From Lachnospiraceae bacterium UBA7481 (GTDB lineage Bacteria; Bacillota; Clostridia; Lachnospirales; Lachnospiraceae), in NCBI GenBank assembly GCA_002478505.1, contig DLOP01000018.1, positions 1,148 to 28,553 on the forward strand: a stretch of 27,406 nt of DNA, in the 5' to 3' direction. The notes under the pieces were generated by a model. It saw only the letters and a program-made list of their open reading frames with translations. It was not told the DNA's origin and did no database searches. Position numbers and translations under genes: made by a program. Below, in pieces: positions 15,370 to 24,500 of the stretch (positions are counted from its first letter, which is position 1; each line of letters opens with the position of its first letter).

Positions 15370-17247
15370 ATGGTGAAACGTGTTAAGATAGCGAAATATA
15401 CCAAAGAGAAAAATAAAGCTGCATGGGCAAAATTCAATGCAGAAAGGGCTGCAAGAAAATACGGTCTATGGGAAAATCTTCGGTATACCTTTTCGCAGGC
15501 GTGGGCGGTCGATAAGTACATGGTGCTGATGATCTTTACAGGCTTTCTGTTTGATAAGGGCTGGGAGATAGCGGCTATGTTTACGGATAAATATGTGGTG
15601 GGGCTTGTACTCGGCGAACGGAGCAGGTACACGCTGATGGCGATTGTCATAAGTCTGCTTATAGGAGGACGGATTCTTGCGCAGCTTAGCAACATCACAT
15701 TTACCTACAATTGGTGGGTCGGCAGCTTCCGTTTCCGCAGGCATATGCAGAGTATTCTTGTAAAAAAGAACATTTATACCGACTACGAGAACAATGAAAA
15801 AACATCGGTGAACGACGCACTGAACAAGGCACATTACGCCTCGGAAAACGTCGCATATGATACGCTATACAATGTGAGAGAACTGTTGGGAAACATATTT
15901 GCGTTCGTTACATTAGGCAGTATATTATCCTTTCTCAGTCCGGTCATGGTGTTATTTGTGGCTGTTCCGAGCTTTATAAGCTATAAGATTAATCGACGTA
16001 AGATGATGTGGATATGGAACATGGCTGATAACTGGCAAAACTATGACCGACAGCTTGAATATATCCATTCAGCTTCTTCGGACATCTCTTATGCCAAGGA
16101 TATGCGGATATTCAATCTGCCAAGGTTTTTCAAACAGGTGCTTGACCGTTCCTTTGCCAGCCGTCTCGACTGGTATGAACAGCAGGACGAATGGTCATTT
16201 TGGCATGATGTGGCGGAGCAGATCGTTTTGTGGACAGGTTATCTTTGCTCTTACGGATATGTTGTGTATAAGGTGTTCACGGGAAATATCAGCGCAGGGA
16301 ATTGTGTGCTGTATTTCAATGCGATATCATTGCTGTCTAATACCGTATATAAACTTGTAGGCAGCTACGGTGGGTTTCAGTGGCAGAGCGATAATATTTC
16401 ATACGCAAGAGAATACTGCGACCTTCCCGATAAAAGCAACAGAGGCATAGGTGAGCCTCTTCCGAAAAACGATTATGAGATCAAGTTTCAAAATGTCAGC
16501 TACACATATTATAAAGCCGAGGAACCCACCATCAAAAACCTTTCGTTTACGCTCCATAAGGGTGAACGGCTTGCGCTTGTCGGTCTGAACGGTGCAGGCA
16601 AGACTACCATTATCAAGCTGATGTGCGGACTCTACGACCCCACCGAGGGCGAGATACTGTTGAACGGCAAGCCCGTAAACGCATATAACCGCGACGAATA
16701 CTTCGCTTTATTTTCTGGGGTATTTCAGGATATCAACGAGCTTCCTGTCAGCATTGCGGAGAATATTTCGGGTGAAAGCTACGAACGTACTGATCAAGAA
16801 AAGCTTACCCGATGCATGAAGCAGGCGGGATTGTACGAAAAAATCATGAGCCTGCCCGAAAAAGAAAAGACACATCTTGTGCGGAGCCTCCATGATGATG
16901 CAATCGAGCTTTCGGGAGGTCAGAAGCAGAAAATGGCTCTGGCAAAGGCGCTTTACAAAGACGCGCCCATACTTCTGCTTGACGAGCCTACCGCCGCACT
17001 TGACCCCATAGCAGAGCAGGAAATGTATCTGAACTATGCCAGCTTTTCCAAGGGCAAGGCAAGCGTTTTTATATCCCACAGGCTTGCATCAACACGCTTC
17101 TGCGACAGGATCATCATGCTTGAAAATGGCGGGATAGCGGAAATAGGCACGCACAGTCAGCTTATGAAGGCAGGCGGCAAATACGCGGAGCTTTTTGAAT
17201 TGCAAAGCTCCTATTACAACGATAAGGCGGTGAATGAAAATGAGTGA
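15370..17247 (+). CDS. ABC exporter half-transporter, permease fused to ATPase (first)
   Basis: A 625-residue type IV ABC exporter half. About 45 cytoplasmic, basic residues precede a membrane domain (about 50-345, five to six helices), then the ATPase with Walker A GLNGAGKTT (Lys411), Q-loop VFQDINELPVS, signature LSGGQKQKMALAKAL, Walker B ILLLDEPTAALDP (Asp538, Glu539) and switch His570. All catalytic residues are present. GGAGG (15360-15364) sits five bases before the start. It overlaps the next exporter gene by 14 bases and almost certainly forms a heterodimer with it. There is no C39 peptidase domain, so cargo is not processed by this protein. Substrate unknown; peptides, lipids or antibiotics are typical for such LytTR-linked pairs. 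Confidence 0.92.
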   Translation: MVKRVKIAKYTKEKNKAAWAKFNAERAARKYGLWENLRYTFSQAWAVDKYMVLMIFTGFLFDKGWEIAAMFTDKYVVGLVLGERSRYTLMAIVISLLIGGRILAQLSNITFTYNWWVGSFRFRRHMQSILVKKNIYTDYENNEKTSVNDALNKAHYASENVAYDTLYNVRELLGNIFAFVTLGSILSFLSPVMVLFVAVPSFISYKINRRKMMWIWNMADNWQNYDRQLEYIHSASSDISYAKDMRIFNLPRFFKQVLDRSFASRLDWYEQQDEWSFWHDVAEQIVLWTGYLCSYGYVVYKVFTGNISAGNCVLYFNAISLLSNTVYKLVGSYGGFQWQSDNISYAREYCDLPDKSNRGIGEPLPKNDYEIKFQNVSYTYYKAEEPTIKNLSFTLHKGERLALVGLNGAGKTTIIKLMCGLYDPTEGEILLNGKPVNAYNRDEYFALFSGVFQDINELPVSIAENISGESYERTDQEKLTRCMKQAGLYEKIMSLPEKEKTHLVRSLHDDAIELSGGQKQKMALAKALYKDAPILLLDEPTAALDPIAEQEMYLNYASFSKGKASVFISHRLASTRFCDRIIMLENGGIAEIGTHSQLMKAGGKYAELFELQSSYYNDKAVNENE

Positions 17248-19132
17248 TGCCAAGGACGTAAAGCTGACTGCCAAGGAACGGCGCAGCATCATACTGCAGA
17301 CATTAAAGCTCAATGAACAAGCGGATCGAGGCTTCACGTTAAGAATTGTCATGTGTGAGATCCTGTCACTTGCTAATGAGTACCTATTTATATTACTAAT
17401 AAGCTTTGTGACAAATGGAATAGCAAGCGGAAAAGAACTTAGCAATCTGCTTACCTCAACGGCAGTGATTGTAGCTATATGCCTTGCGGCACAGATCGCT
17501 GTTAAATTTATAAAGCGGCGTGAAACCAGTCATAAAGCAAAGCACGATATGCAGCTGCGCAGTATACTGAACGAAAAATTGATGAATATGGATTACGTAC
17601 ACCTTGAAGACCCTGATATGCAGAACCGTTATAATATGTGTTTGGATTACCTGTTTGGCTGGCAGGGAGTATCGTTTGTGCCGACATTCATAGGAGATAT
17701 TGCGGTAGATATCTTCAGGATCATAATAGGTGTGGCACTGATCATCCCATCAATAATACGCAGCAGCGGCAAATCCGGCTTTGTGGGTTTCATAACTTCC
17801 CCACTGGGATTTTTGTGTGTCGTTGCTGTTGTCACCGTTTCAGAGTTTATCAAAAACTTGTATTTTAACAGAAAAACTCTTAATACTTATGAAGATGTCA
17901 GACGTGATAAACGGGATCTGTTGTGCAATCGTACCTATTCGGCATATATGAATTATGTTGTGAACAATTATCGCAACGGCAAGGAGATACGCTTGTATGC
18001 CGAGCAGGAGCTGATATTGGGGGAGATGCAGCGGTGCGTGGATGAAAACCATAAACTGTGGCTGGCAGCTTTTCTCAAATATCAAAAATACGGCATAGGC
18101 TTTGAACTGATGAACCTTATCTCAGGAGGCGTTATGTACGGTTATGCTATTCTTAGGGCAATCTATGGTACGCTTTCTGCGGGAGAGGTCATAGCGTTCG
18201 TTATGTTGTTCACAAGGGTCTTGCGCGGGATAACAGGCATATCGAACGAGCTGACCAATTTTAGACTGTCGGCCGAACACTGCAAGGATGTTTTCGACTT
18301 CCTGGATATCTCTGACAAGAAGTACAAGGGCACTATCCCTACAGAAAAACGCACCGACAACGAGTACGAATTTGAGTTCCGCCATGTATGGTTCAAATAT
18401 CCGGGCTGCGAACAATATGTCCTTCGCGATATCAATTTGAAATGGAGGATTGGCGAGAAAATGGCTCTTGTGGGGCGCAACGGATGCGGCAAATCAACGC
18501 TTGTCAAGCTGCTGTGCAGGCTCTACGATCCCACAAAGGGCGAGATAACGCTTAACGGCGTGGATATCCGCAAATATAATTATGAAGAATATATGGCACT
18601 GTTTTCTGTCGTGTTTCAGGATTCAAAGCTGTTCTCTTTCAGCGTTGCCGAAAATGTAGCAGCGAGCACGGAATTTAAGGCAGAGCGTGTGGAGGATTGT
18701 GTCCGCAGAAGTGGACTGTCCGAGCGCCTTGACAGTATGCCGGACGGTATCGAGACTTATCTATATAAGGATTTTGATGAGCACGGCGTTGAAATCTCCG
18801 GTGGCGAGGCACAGAAGATATGCCTTGCAAGGGCGGTATATAAAGGTTCTCCGTTTATTGTCTTAGATGAGCCTACGGCTGCACTTGACCCGATATCAGA
18901 ACATGACATTTACACAAAATTTAACGGCATTGTGGGCACGAGGACAGCGATCTATATCTCGCACAGGCTTTCAAGCTGTCGCTTCTGCGATGAGATCACG
19001 GTGATGGATCATGGTGAAATCGTGGAACGTGGAAATCATGATGATTTGATTATGGCCGGCGGTAATTACAGCAAACTATGGTCGGCACAGGCGGAGTATT
19101 ATAGAGATACGGCAGGAGAATTATTTGGATAG
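17234..19132 (+). CDS. ABC exporter half-transporter, permease fused to ATPase (second)
   Basis: A 632-residue partner of the preceding protein, with the same layout: membrane domain at about 30-340 and ATPase after 370. Walker A is GRNGCGKST (Lys420), Q-loop VFQDSKLFSFS, signature ISGGEAQKICLARAV, Walker B FIVLDEPTAALDP (Asp545, Glu546) and switch His577. The signature glutamine is replaced by Glu (SGGE), but both halves keep the catalytic glutamate and histidine, so neither nucleotide site is obviously dead, unlike many heterodimeric exporters. AAGGCGG lies three bases before ATG 17234 and nine before ATG 17240, which may be the true start. No terminator is visible after it. Confidence 0.92.
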   Translation: MKMSDAKDVKLTAKERRSIILQTLKLNEQADRGFTLRIVMCEILSLANEYLFILLISFVTNGIASGKELSNLLTSTAVIVAICLAAQIAVKFIKRRETSHKAKHDMQLRSILNEKLMNMDYVHLEDPDMQNRYNMCLDYLFGWQGVSFVPTFIGDIAVDIFRIIIGVALIIPSIIRSSGKSGFVGFITSPLGFLCVVAVVTVSEFIKNLYFNRKTLNTYEDVRRDKRDLLCNRTYSAYMNYVVNNYRNGKEIRLYAEQELILGEMQRCVDENHKLWLAAFLKYQKYGIGFELMNLISGGVMYGYAILRAIYGTLSAGEVIAFVMLFTRVLRGITGISNELTNFRLSAEHCKDVFDFLDISDKKYKGTIPTEKRTDNEYEFEFRHVWFKYPGCEQYVLRDINLKWRIGEKMALVGRNGCGKSTLVKLLCRLYDPTKGEITLNGVDIRKYNYEEYMALFSVVFQDSKLFSFSVAENVAASTEFKAERVEDCVRRSGLSERLDSMPDGIETYLYKDFDEHGVEISGGEAQKICLARAVYKGSPFIVLDEPTAALDPISEHDIYTKFNGIVGTRTAIYISHRLSSCRFCDEITVMDHGEIVERGNHDDLIMAGGNYSKLWSAQAEYYRDTAGELFG

Positions 19133-19214
19133 TACCAGGTTGTTGTGGAAGGCAAGGAAGAGGCGGTGTCAAGAAATTTCACAAATAAAAATACACCATA
19201 AGAAAACAGCAATT

Positions 19215-19313
19215 TTATGCCGTTTCCCGGTTGTAATGTTCCCAATTATAGATTTCAAACCGGTCATAATCAGGACAGCCATAGATGATATGATATTGAC
19301 GTAATTCTATCAT
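19215..19313 (-). pseudogene. Possible C-terminal gene scrap, antisense
   Basis: The minus strand reads MIELRQYHIIYGCPDYDRFE followed by IYNWEHYNRETA and a stop at 19217-19215. The frame stays open upstream to at least 19334 (FYHYYNP). The mixed, tryptophan- and tyrosine-rich composition looks like real protein rather than noise in this AT-rich gap, but I do not recognise the family. It may be the tail of a gene whose front was lost when the toxin-antitoxin pair arrived. Confidence 0.25.
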
Positions 19314-19383
19314 TGGGTTATAATAATGATAGAAAAAATAAAAAATCATATCATATAATATAATTTTTAGGGGGATATGATAT
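19288..19383. repeat. Three copies of ATATGATAT around the toxin promoter
   Basis: ATATGATAT lies at 19288-19296 (touching the -35), as its reverse complement at 19348-19356 (in the leader), and at 19375-19383 (over the ribosome site and start codon). The first and third are part of the 13-base direct repeat GATATGATATTGA. The position and number fit operators for the DNA-binding antitoxin; AT-rich chance similarity is the alternative. Confidence 0.4.
19296..19324 (+). promoter_or_regulatory. Promoter of the MqsR-like/Panacea module
   Basis: TTGACG (19296-19301), a 17-base spacer and a perfect TATAAT (19319-19324). The start should be near 19331, about 46 bases before the toxin gene. Confidence 0.75.
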
Positions 19384-19769
19384 TGAACATAAAGAAAAAA
19401 GACATAGAACAGTATCTTTCCGAGGTAAAAGAATCTATTGAAAATGACAGATACAGACTTGACCGAAATGCAAGAAGGCAGGATAACATCAACCTTTTTC
19501 TTGATTATGTTATTGATGAGACAAAAGCAAAGGAAATTATATTGAGCCTTACTGTAATGGATTTTTCAGAAATCCTACAGAATGAACATAAAGGTTATGA
19601 GTACGAAAGACTGTATGTATTTGGCAAGGATGTAACCCTTTTGGAGAGGAATGGGACGGAAGAAAAAACAGTTTCCCTGTATATCAAATTCAACAAGTTG
19701 GAAAACTGTTTTGTGATTGTGATTTCATTTCACGAACAGAAACATCCGCTTACATACTATTTCAAATAA
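19377..19769 (+). CDS. MqsR-like toxin of a type II toxin-antitoxin pair
   Basis: A 130-residue protein resembling the MqsR family, RelE-fold ribonucleases that cut mRNA. The support is the family-like pattern LSLTVMDFSEIL (MqsR: GLSxxDF) followed by GKDVTLLERNGTEEKTVSLY and a closing strand CFVIVISFHEQ (MqsR: VLIVSFKE). An N-terminal helical region of about 50 residues is rich in Lys, Arg and Glu. AGGGGG (19369-19374) is only two bases from ATG 19377 but eight from TTG 19383, so translation may begin at the TTG, giving 128 residues. It comes first, with the antitoxin 26 bases on, the toxin-first order also seen in mqsRA. The catalytic residues cannot be assigned by eye. Confidence 0.7.
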   Translation: MILNIKKKDIEQYLSEVKESIENDRYRLDRNARRQDNINLFLDYVIDETKAKEIILSLTVMDFSEILQNEHKGYEYERLYVFGKDVTLLERNGTEEKTVSLYIKFNKLENCFVIVISFHEQKHPLTYYFK

Positions 19770-19795
19770 TCTGGAGACAAAACGGAGGTGGCATT

Positions 19796-20806
19796 ATGGC
19801 AGAAAAGGGAAGAAGGGACTTTTGCATAGAATGCAGGAAGGAAACAGAATATCTTTTGCAGAAAAGAGACATTGTAAAAACTATAAGGGATAAAGATTAT
19901 ACTTTTGGTATTACGGTAGCGGTGTGCGCAGAATGTGGAAAGGAAATGAGTATTCCCGGGCTGATTGATAAGAATATCCAGGAGATTGATGAGCAGTATA
20001 GAGCCATTGAGGGGCTTGTATCTATTGAAGATATTGAGAAGATTATGAAAATCTATAAGATTGGAAAAGCTCCATTGTCTCTGGCTCTTGGATTTGGAGA
20101 GGTGACTATACCGAGATATTTGGAGGGGCAGGTGCCATCTAAAGAGTATTCGGATATTGTTCGATCCGCTTTGGCGTCTCCGGCATATATGAAGCGAAAG
20201 CTTACAGAGAATCGGGGGAAGATCACAGATGCAGCATATAAGAAAGCAATGGCGGCAGCTGATAGCTTGGAGAGTCTCTTCTCTGTATCGGAGAAGATGC
20301 TTAGGGTGATTGCCTATGTCTTTGAAAGATTGGAGGAGGTGACGCCGCTTATGCTGCAGAAATTGCTGTACTTTGTCCAGGGCATTTATTCTGCGTTGTA
20401 TGGAAGACCAATCTTTGTTGAGGACTGCAGGGCATGGATTCATGGACCTGTTTATCCGGAAGTATACGATTTGTTTCGGGATTTTAAATATAATCCGATT
20501 GATGACGCACGCTTTGCGTTATTGGAAGGAACGATTGATGCACTGACAGACGAGGAGAAGAAGGTTATTGATCTTGTTGTGAATACATTTGGTATGTATG
20601 GCGGGAAGGTGCTGGAACGGATTACCCATAATGAGGATCCGTGGAAAGAAAGCAGAAAAGGATATGGAGACAGTATCCCTTCGAGTGAACTTCTGCCTAA
20701 AGAACGCATCATGAAATATTACATGTTGGTGAATCGGAAGTATAATATTGATACAGAGGAAGGTTTGCGGACATATATTCATGATATGCTTGATAAAGTA
20801 TCATAG
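19796..20806 (+). CDS. Antitoxin with zinc finger, HTH and Panacea (SocA/DUF4065) domain
   Basis: A 336-residue composite protein. Cys10, Cys13, Cys44 and Cys47 form an MqsA-like zinc site; residues about 75-130 are a Xre-type helix-turn-helix (VSIEDIEKIMKIYKIGKAPL, then FGEVTIPRYLEGQVPS); residues about 175-300 are a Panacea domain with LMLQKLLYFVQGIYSALYG and CRAWIHGPVYPEVYDLF. Panacea is known as a domain that neutralises many unrelated toxins and gives them new antitoxins. The N-terminal half probably represses the promoter at 19296, and the Panacea half or zinc finger binds the toxin (inference). GGAGG near 19784 precedes the ATG. Confidence 0.82.
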   Translation: MAEKGRRDFCIECRKETEYLLQKRDIVKTIRDKDYTFGITVAVCAECGKEMSIPGLIDKNIQEIDEQYRAIEGLVSIEDIEKIMKIYKIGKAPLSLALGFGEVTIPRYLEGQVPSKEYSDIVRSALASPAYMKRKLTENRGKITDAAYKKAMAAADSLESLFSVSEKMLRVIAYVFERLEEVTPLMLQKLLYFVQGIYSALYGRPIFVEDCRAWIHGPVYPEVYDLFRDFKYNPIDDARFALLEGTIDALTDEEKKVIDLVVNTFGMYGGKVLERITHNEDPWKESRKGYGDSIPSSELLPKERIMKYYMLVNRKYNIDTEEGLRTYIHDMLDKVS

Positions 20807-20832
20807 TTCAATTAGGTATGAAATCATAATAA

Positions 20833-20931
20833 AGCGTTTTGAAGAAATCTTTTGCAAAGAAGTTTATCCCTAATGATGTGGAGTTTGAGTTTATGTTTAG
20901 GGCTGTTTGCAATGCCTTGAAGGAGGATTGA
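20833..20931 (+). pseudogene. Possible C-terminal gene scrap
   Basis: An open stretch without a clear start reads SVLKKSFAKKFIPNDVEFEF then MFRAVCNALKED and a stop. Its composition is protein-like, and it sits directly before a promoter with repressor-like operators, so it could be the tail of a lost regulator gene. Another frame over part of it (ending FCKEVYP) is equally open, so this is weak. Confidence 0.15.
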
Positions 20932-20940
20932 AATTTATCA

Positions 20941-20969
20941 TTGACCAATACCCAAAAAGATTTTATAAT
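20941..20969 (+). promoter_or_regulatory. Promoter of the SCP2-domain gene
   Basis: TTGACC (20941-20946), a 17-base spacer and a perfect TATAAT (20964-20969). The start should be near 20976, leaving a leader of about 80 bases that contains both candidate operators. Confidence 0.75.
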
Positions 20970-20980
20970 GTCCTTAGATA

Positions 20981-21041
20981 TGACCGCTGGTCGAAAATGA
21001 TAAAAAATTGTATTATTTTGGCGTTGACTGATGGTCGAAAA
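20981..21041 (+). promoter_or_regulatory. Two near-identical candidate repressor sites
   Basis: TGACCGCTGGTCGAAAA (20981-20997) and TGACTGATGGTCGAAAA (21025-21041) agree at 15 of 17 bases and lie 44 bases apart. The core GACC-gct-GGTC of the first is a perfect palindrome. One lies just after the expected transcript start, the other just before the ribosome site. The shape suits a TetR-type repressor; none is encoded nearby. Confidence 0.5.
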
Positions 21042-21054
21042 AAGGAGGGAAAAT

Positions 21055-21423
21055 ATGACATACGAAGAGTTCTTTAATGAATTTAAACAAAAGTTTGATG
21101 GGACGGATGTAAGCGATATTTCAGAGCATCTGGCATATCAGTTCAACATTGAGGATAAGGAAGCGGGCGGAAGCTTTTATGTGGAAGTAAAAGAGGGGAA
21201 GCTTTTTATCGAGCCTTATGAGTATTATGACAGGGATGCGGCGTTTACCTGCAAGCCTGAGACTTTGAATAAGCTTGCTGCCGGTAAGCTGGATCCGGTG
21301 ATGGCGTTTACCTTAGGTCAGCTGAAGGTGGACGGCAGCATAGAGAAGGCGCTTCATTTGAAGGAGATCATTGAAAAAAAGAAAAAACAGGAAGCTCAGG
21401 GAAAGAAGAAAAAAGGCAAGTAA
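21055..21423 (+). CDS. Small SCP2 (sterol-carrier-like) domain protein
   Basis: A 122-residue cytosolic protein with the SCP2 fold pattern: SEHLAYQFNIED, a beta strand pair around GGSFYVEVKEGKLFIEP, AAFTCKPETLNKLAAGKLDP, then AFTLGQLKVDGSIEKALHL, which line a hydrophobic pocket for lipids or other apolar ligands in relatives. The last 20 residues are a lysine-rich tail (KKKKQEAQGKKKKGK), probably disordered. The start at 21055 follows AGGAGGG (21043-21049); the ATG at 21031 lies inside the second candidate operator and is rejected. It is monocistronic, with its own promoter and terminator. The ligand is unknown; operator-type control suggests response to a small molecule. Confidence 0.8.
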   Translation: MTYEEFFNEFKQKFDGTDVSDISEHLAYQFNIEDKEAGGSFYVEVKEGKLFIEPYEYYDRDAAFTCKPETLNKLAAGKLDPVMAFTLGQLKVDGSIEKALHLKEIIEKKKKQEAQGKKKKGK

Positions 21424-21445
21424 AATTGCGGGCGCAATGTTTGGG

Positions 21446-21480
21446 ACAGCTTTGGAATGCAGATTCCGAAGCTGTTTTTT
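21446..21480 (+). terminator. Intrinsic terminator after the SCP2 gene
   Basis: ACAGCTTTGGAAT (21446-21458) pairs with ATTCCGAAGCTGT (21463-21475) over 13 pairs with one G-T wobble around GCAG; TTTTTT ends the site. Confidence 0.88.
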
Positions 21481-21495
21481 ATGCGCAGGCCCAAG

Positions 21496-21524
21496 TTGTA
21501 TCTTAAGATGGACAATGATATAAT
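21496..21524 (+). promoter_or_regulatory. Promoter of the GH2 glycosidase
   Basis: TTGTAT (21496-21501), a 17-base spacer and a perfect TATAAT (21519-21524); the start near 21531 gives a leader of about 38 bases. Confidence 0.65.
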
Positions 21525-21568
21525 TCAAGCAAAAAGATCAGTTGATATTTTGAAGGGGGAATACGCAC

Positions 21569-24500
21569 ATGGCAGAGAAGATTTTATGGAATGACCATTG
21601 GGAATTTTTGGAGATTCCTATTGCTGAGGGGATTGAAATATCCGTTATGCCTGACGATCAGGAGATGCCGCAGGAGGGGTTTCGCAGGATTACGCTTCCG
21701 CATGACTGGCTAATTGAAGATGCGATGAACCTGTACAGGGACAGTATCGGCTGGTATCGGAAAACATTTACGGTACATCCGGAGGCGGATAGGGAATATC
21801 TGGTCCGTTTTGACGGAGTTTATATGGACAGCGCTGTCTATGTTAATGGAAAGCCGGTCATGGAGTGGAAATATGGGTATTCCACCTTCGAGGCGGATCT
21901 GACGCCGTATCTTGTGGAAGGGGAGAACCGGATCGTTGTCCGGGCGGTGAACCAGTATCTGAATACCAGATGGTATTCCGGAGCCGGGATCTATCGGAAT
22001 GTCTGGTGGAAGGAACGCTGCCGGGATCATATTGTTTCGGACGGGATCTATATTACGCCCAGAAAGATACAGGATGAGCTTTGGAAGGTGGAGATTGATA
22101 CAGAATTAAGCCTTGGAGCAAAGGAAAAGATAGATCAGGAACAAGAAGATATAGATCGGAAATATATCCTGAAGCAGTCGATACTGTCGCCTGACGGGGT
22201 GATAGTGGCGCAGGACGCGGCGGTCGTGGGAGATAGAGCTGCATGCGGAGGCGGAGAGATGTCAGAGGATTCCGGGCGCTTCCCGGAGGGAGAGGGAGTT
22301 TCCGCAGACAAGTATGCGGTATCCCAGGCGGTAGAAGTCAGGGATCCGGCATTATGGGATATCGGACAGGGCAGACTCTACCGGCTGGTGACAGAGCTGT
22401 ATCGCGGGGATACGCTGCTGGAAACGGAGGAACAGAGCTTCGGCTTCCGTACCATAGAGTTTATTCCTGACAAAGGGTTTTACATTAACGGACGGCATGA
22501 GAAGATCAAGGGTGTGTGTGAACACCATGATCTGGGTTGTCTTGGCGCGGCATTTCATAAGGATGCCATGCGGCGGAAATTTCAGAAACTGCGCGCCATG
22601 GGGGTCAATGCAGTCAGGACTTCCCACAACATGCCTGCTCCGGAAGTGATGGAGCTGGCAGACGAGATGGGATTTTTGATCGATGCCGAAGCGTTTGATA
22701 TGTGGGAAAAATCCAAGACCCCTTATGATTACGGAAGATTTTTTAAAGAATGGTATGCGAAGGATGTAGCGAGCTGGATCCGGCGGGATCGGAACCATCC
22801 CAGCGTGATCATGTGGAGTATCGGAAATGAGATCTCTGATACGATAGAAAGCGCCCACGCACAGGAGATCACTGCCTGGCTGCTGAAAGAGGTGAAAAGG
22901 CATGATCCGAAAAATCATGCGCCGGTGACGATCGCATCCAATTATATGAAATGGGATCTTGCCATCGCCTGTACAGAGCGTTTGGAGCTGGCAGGATATA
23001 ATTATTCGGAATATCTTTATGCAAAGCACCATAAAGAACATCCCGATTGGGTCATCTATGGCAGCGAGACGGCGTCAGTGCTGGCAAGCCGCGGGATCTA
23101 TCATTTCCCAAAGTCGTGTTATGTCCTGACAGAGGAGGATGAACAGTGTTCTGCACTTGGCAACACCATTACAGGATGGGGAGCTGTCAGTTATGAAAGC
23201 TGTATCATAGATGACCGTGACGCCCCGTATTCTCTGGGACAGTTTCTGTGGACGGGCTTTGACTATATCGGGGAGCCCACACCGTACCAGACCAAGAACA
23301 GTTATTTTGGGCAGCTGGATACGGCGGGATTCCCGAAGGATTCCTATTATATCTTTCAGGCGGAGTGGACTGATTATAAGACTGCGCCGATGGTGCATGT
23401 ATTTCCCTATTGGGATTTTAATCCGGGGCAGTTGATTGATATTCAGGTGTGCTCCAATGCCCCCTGTGTAGAACTTTTTGTCAATGGAAAGAGCATGGGG
23501 AGAAGGGAGATCGACCATCAGCATGGCAGAGAGCTGGTGCCCTGTTATCAGACAGCTTATGAGCCGGGCAGCATTGAGGCGGTGGCTTATGATGAGGAGG
23601 GTCATGTCATTGCCAGGGAGGTAAGGCATTCTTTTGGGGATGCGGTCAAGATCCATGCGGAAGTAGAGGATGCCGGCAGGCTTCAGTTTATCATGATCAG
23701 TGTGCGGGATGCGGAGGGCTATCCGGTGGAAAATGCCAACAACCGGATCTTTGTGCAGGCAGCGGGAGGCGGCAGGCTGCTGGGATTGGACAACGGCGAC
23801 AGCACGGATTTTGAGAATTACCAAAGGCAGGACAGAAGGTTATTTTCCGGAAAGCTTCTGGCGGTGGTAGAACGGACTTCCGTGGAAGAATGCAGTGTGA
23901 AAATATCTTCCTATGGTCTGGAAGGCTGCGAGTTATTATTGGGTTCGGAGGAAAAAAGTTTAAGTTATGTAAACCAAAACCAAAACGAGCTCCCCATACG
24001 CAAGATCGAATTAACAGCGCCGGAAAGCACCCATCTGACGCCGGAGCATCCGCAGGTAACTGTCAGTGTGAAGCTGTTCCCGGAATTACTGAATGACCAA
24101 TATACATGTGAAAATGCCGGCAGTGCATCGGAGCAGACGGATGTATATAATCTGCTGGAGTGGAAAGCAGTCAATGACGTAGGGATACAGCTCCCCTTTG
24201 TGGAGATCAGGAGGACGGCGGAAGGCTTGCTCGTATCTGCCCATCATGACGGAACATTCCGGCTGCGTGTGACGGCGAGAAACGGGAAGCGTTCGGCGGA
24301 TGTGATGTCTCATCTGGAAATGGAAGCATCAGGATTCGGCGAAGCCGCTATTGATCCTTATCAGGAGGTTTTGGCTGGGTTGTCTACAGTCCGGAATCCG
24401 CAGACAGCGGAAGGGATCGAACATGGTATTAACTGTCTGGGCGAACCGGAAGAAGGAAGACATGCAGTCTTTGGATTTGAACGGGTGGATTTTGGCAGCT

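Noticed and set aside
15370..19132. One dead nucleotide site in the ABC pair
   Set aside because: Both proteins keep Walker A lysine, Walker B glutamate and switch histidine; only the signature glutamine to Glu change in the second stands out.
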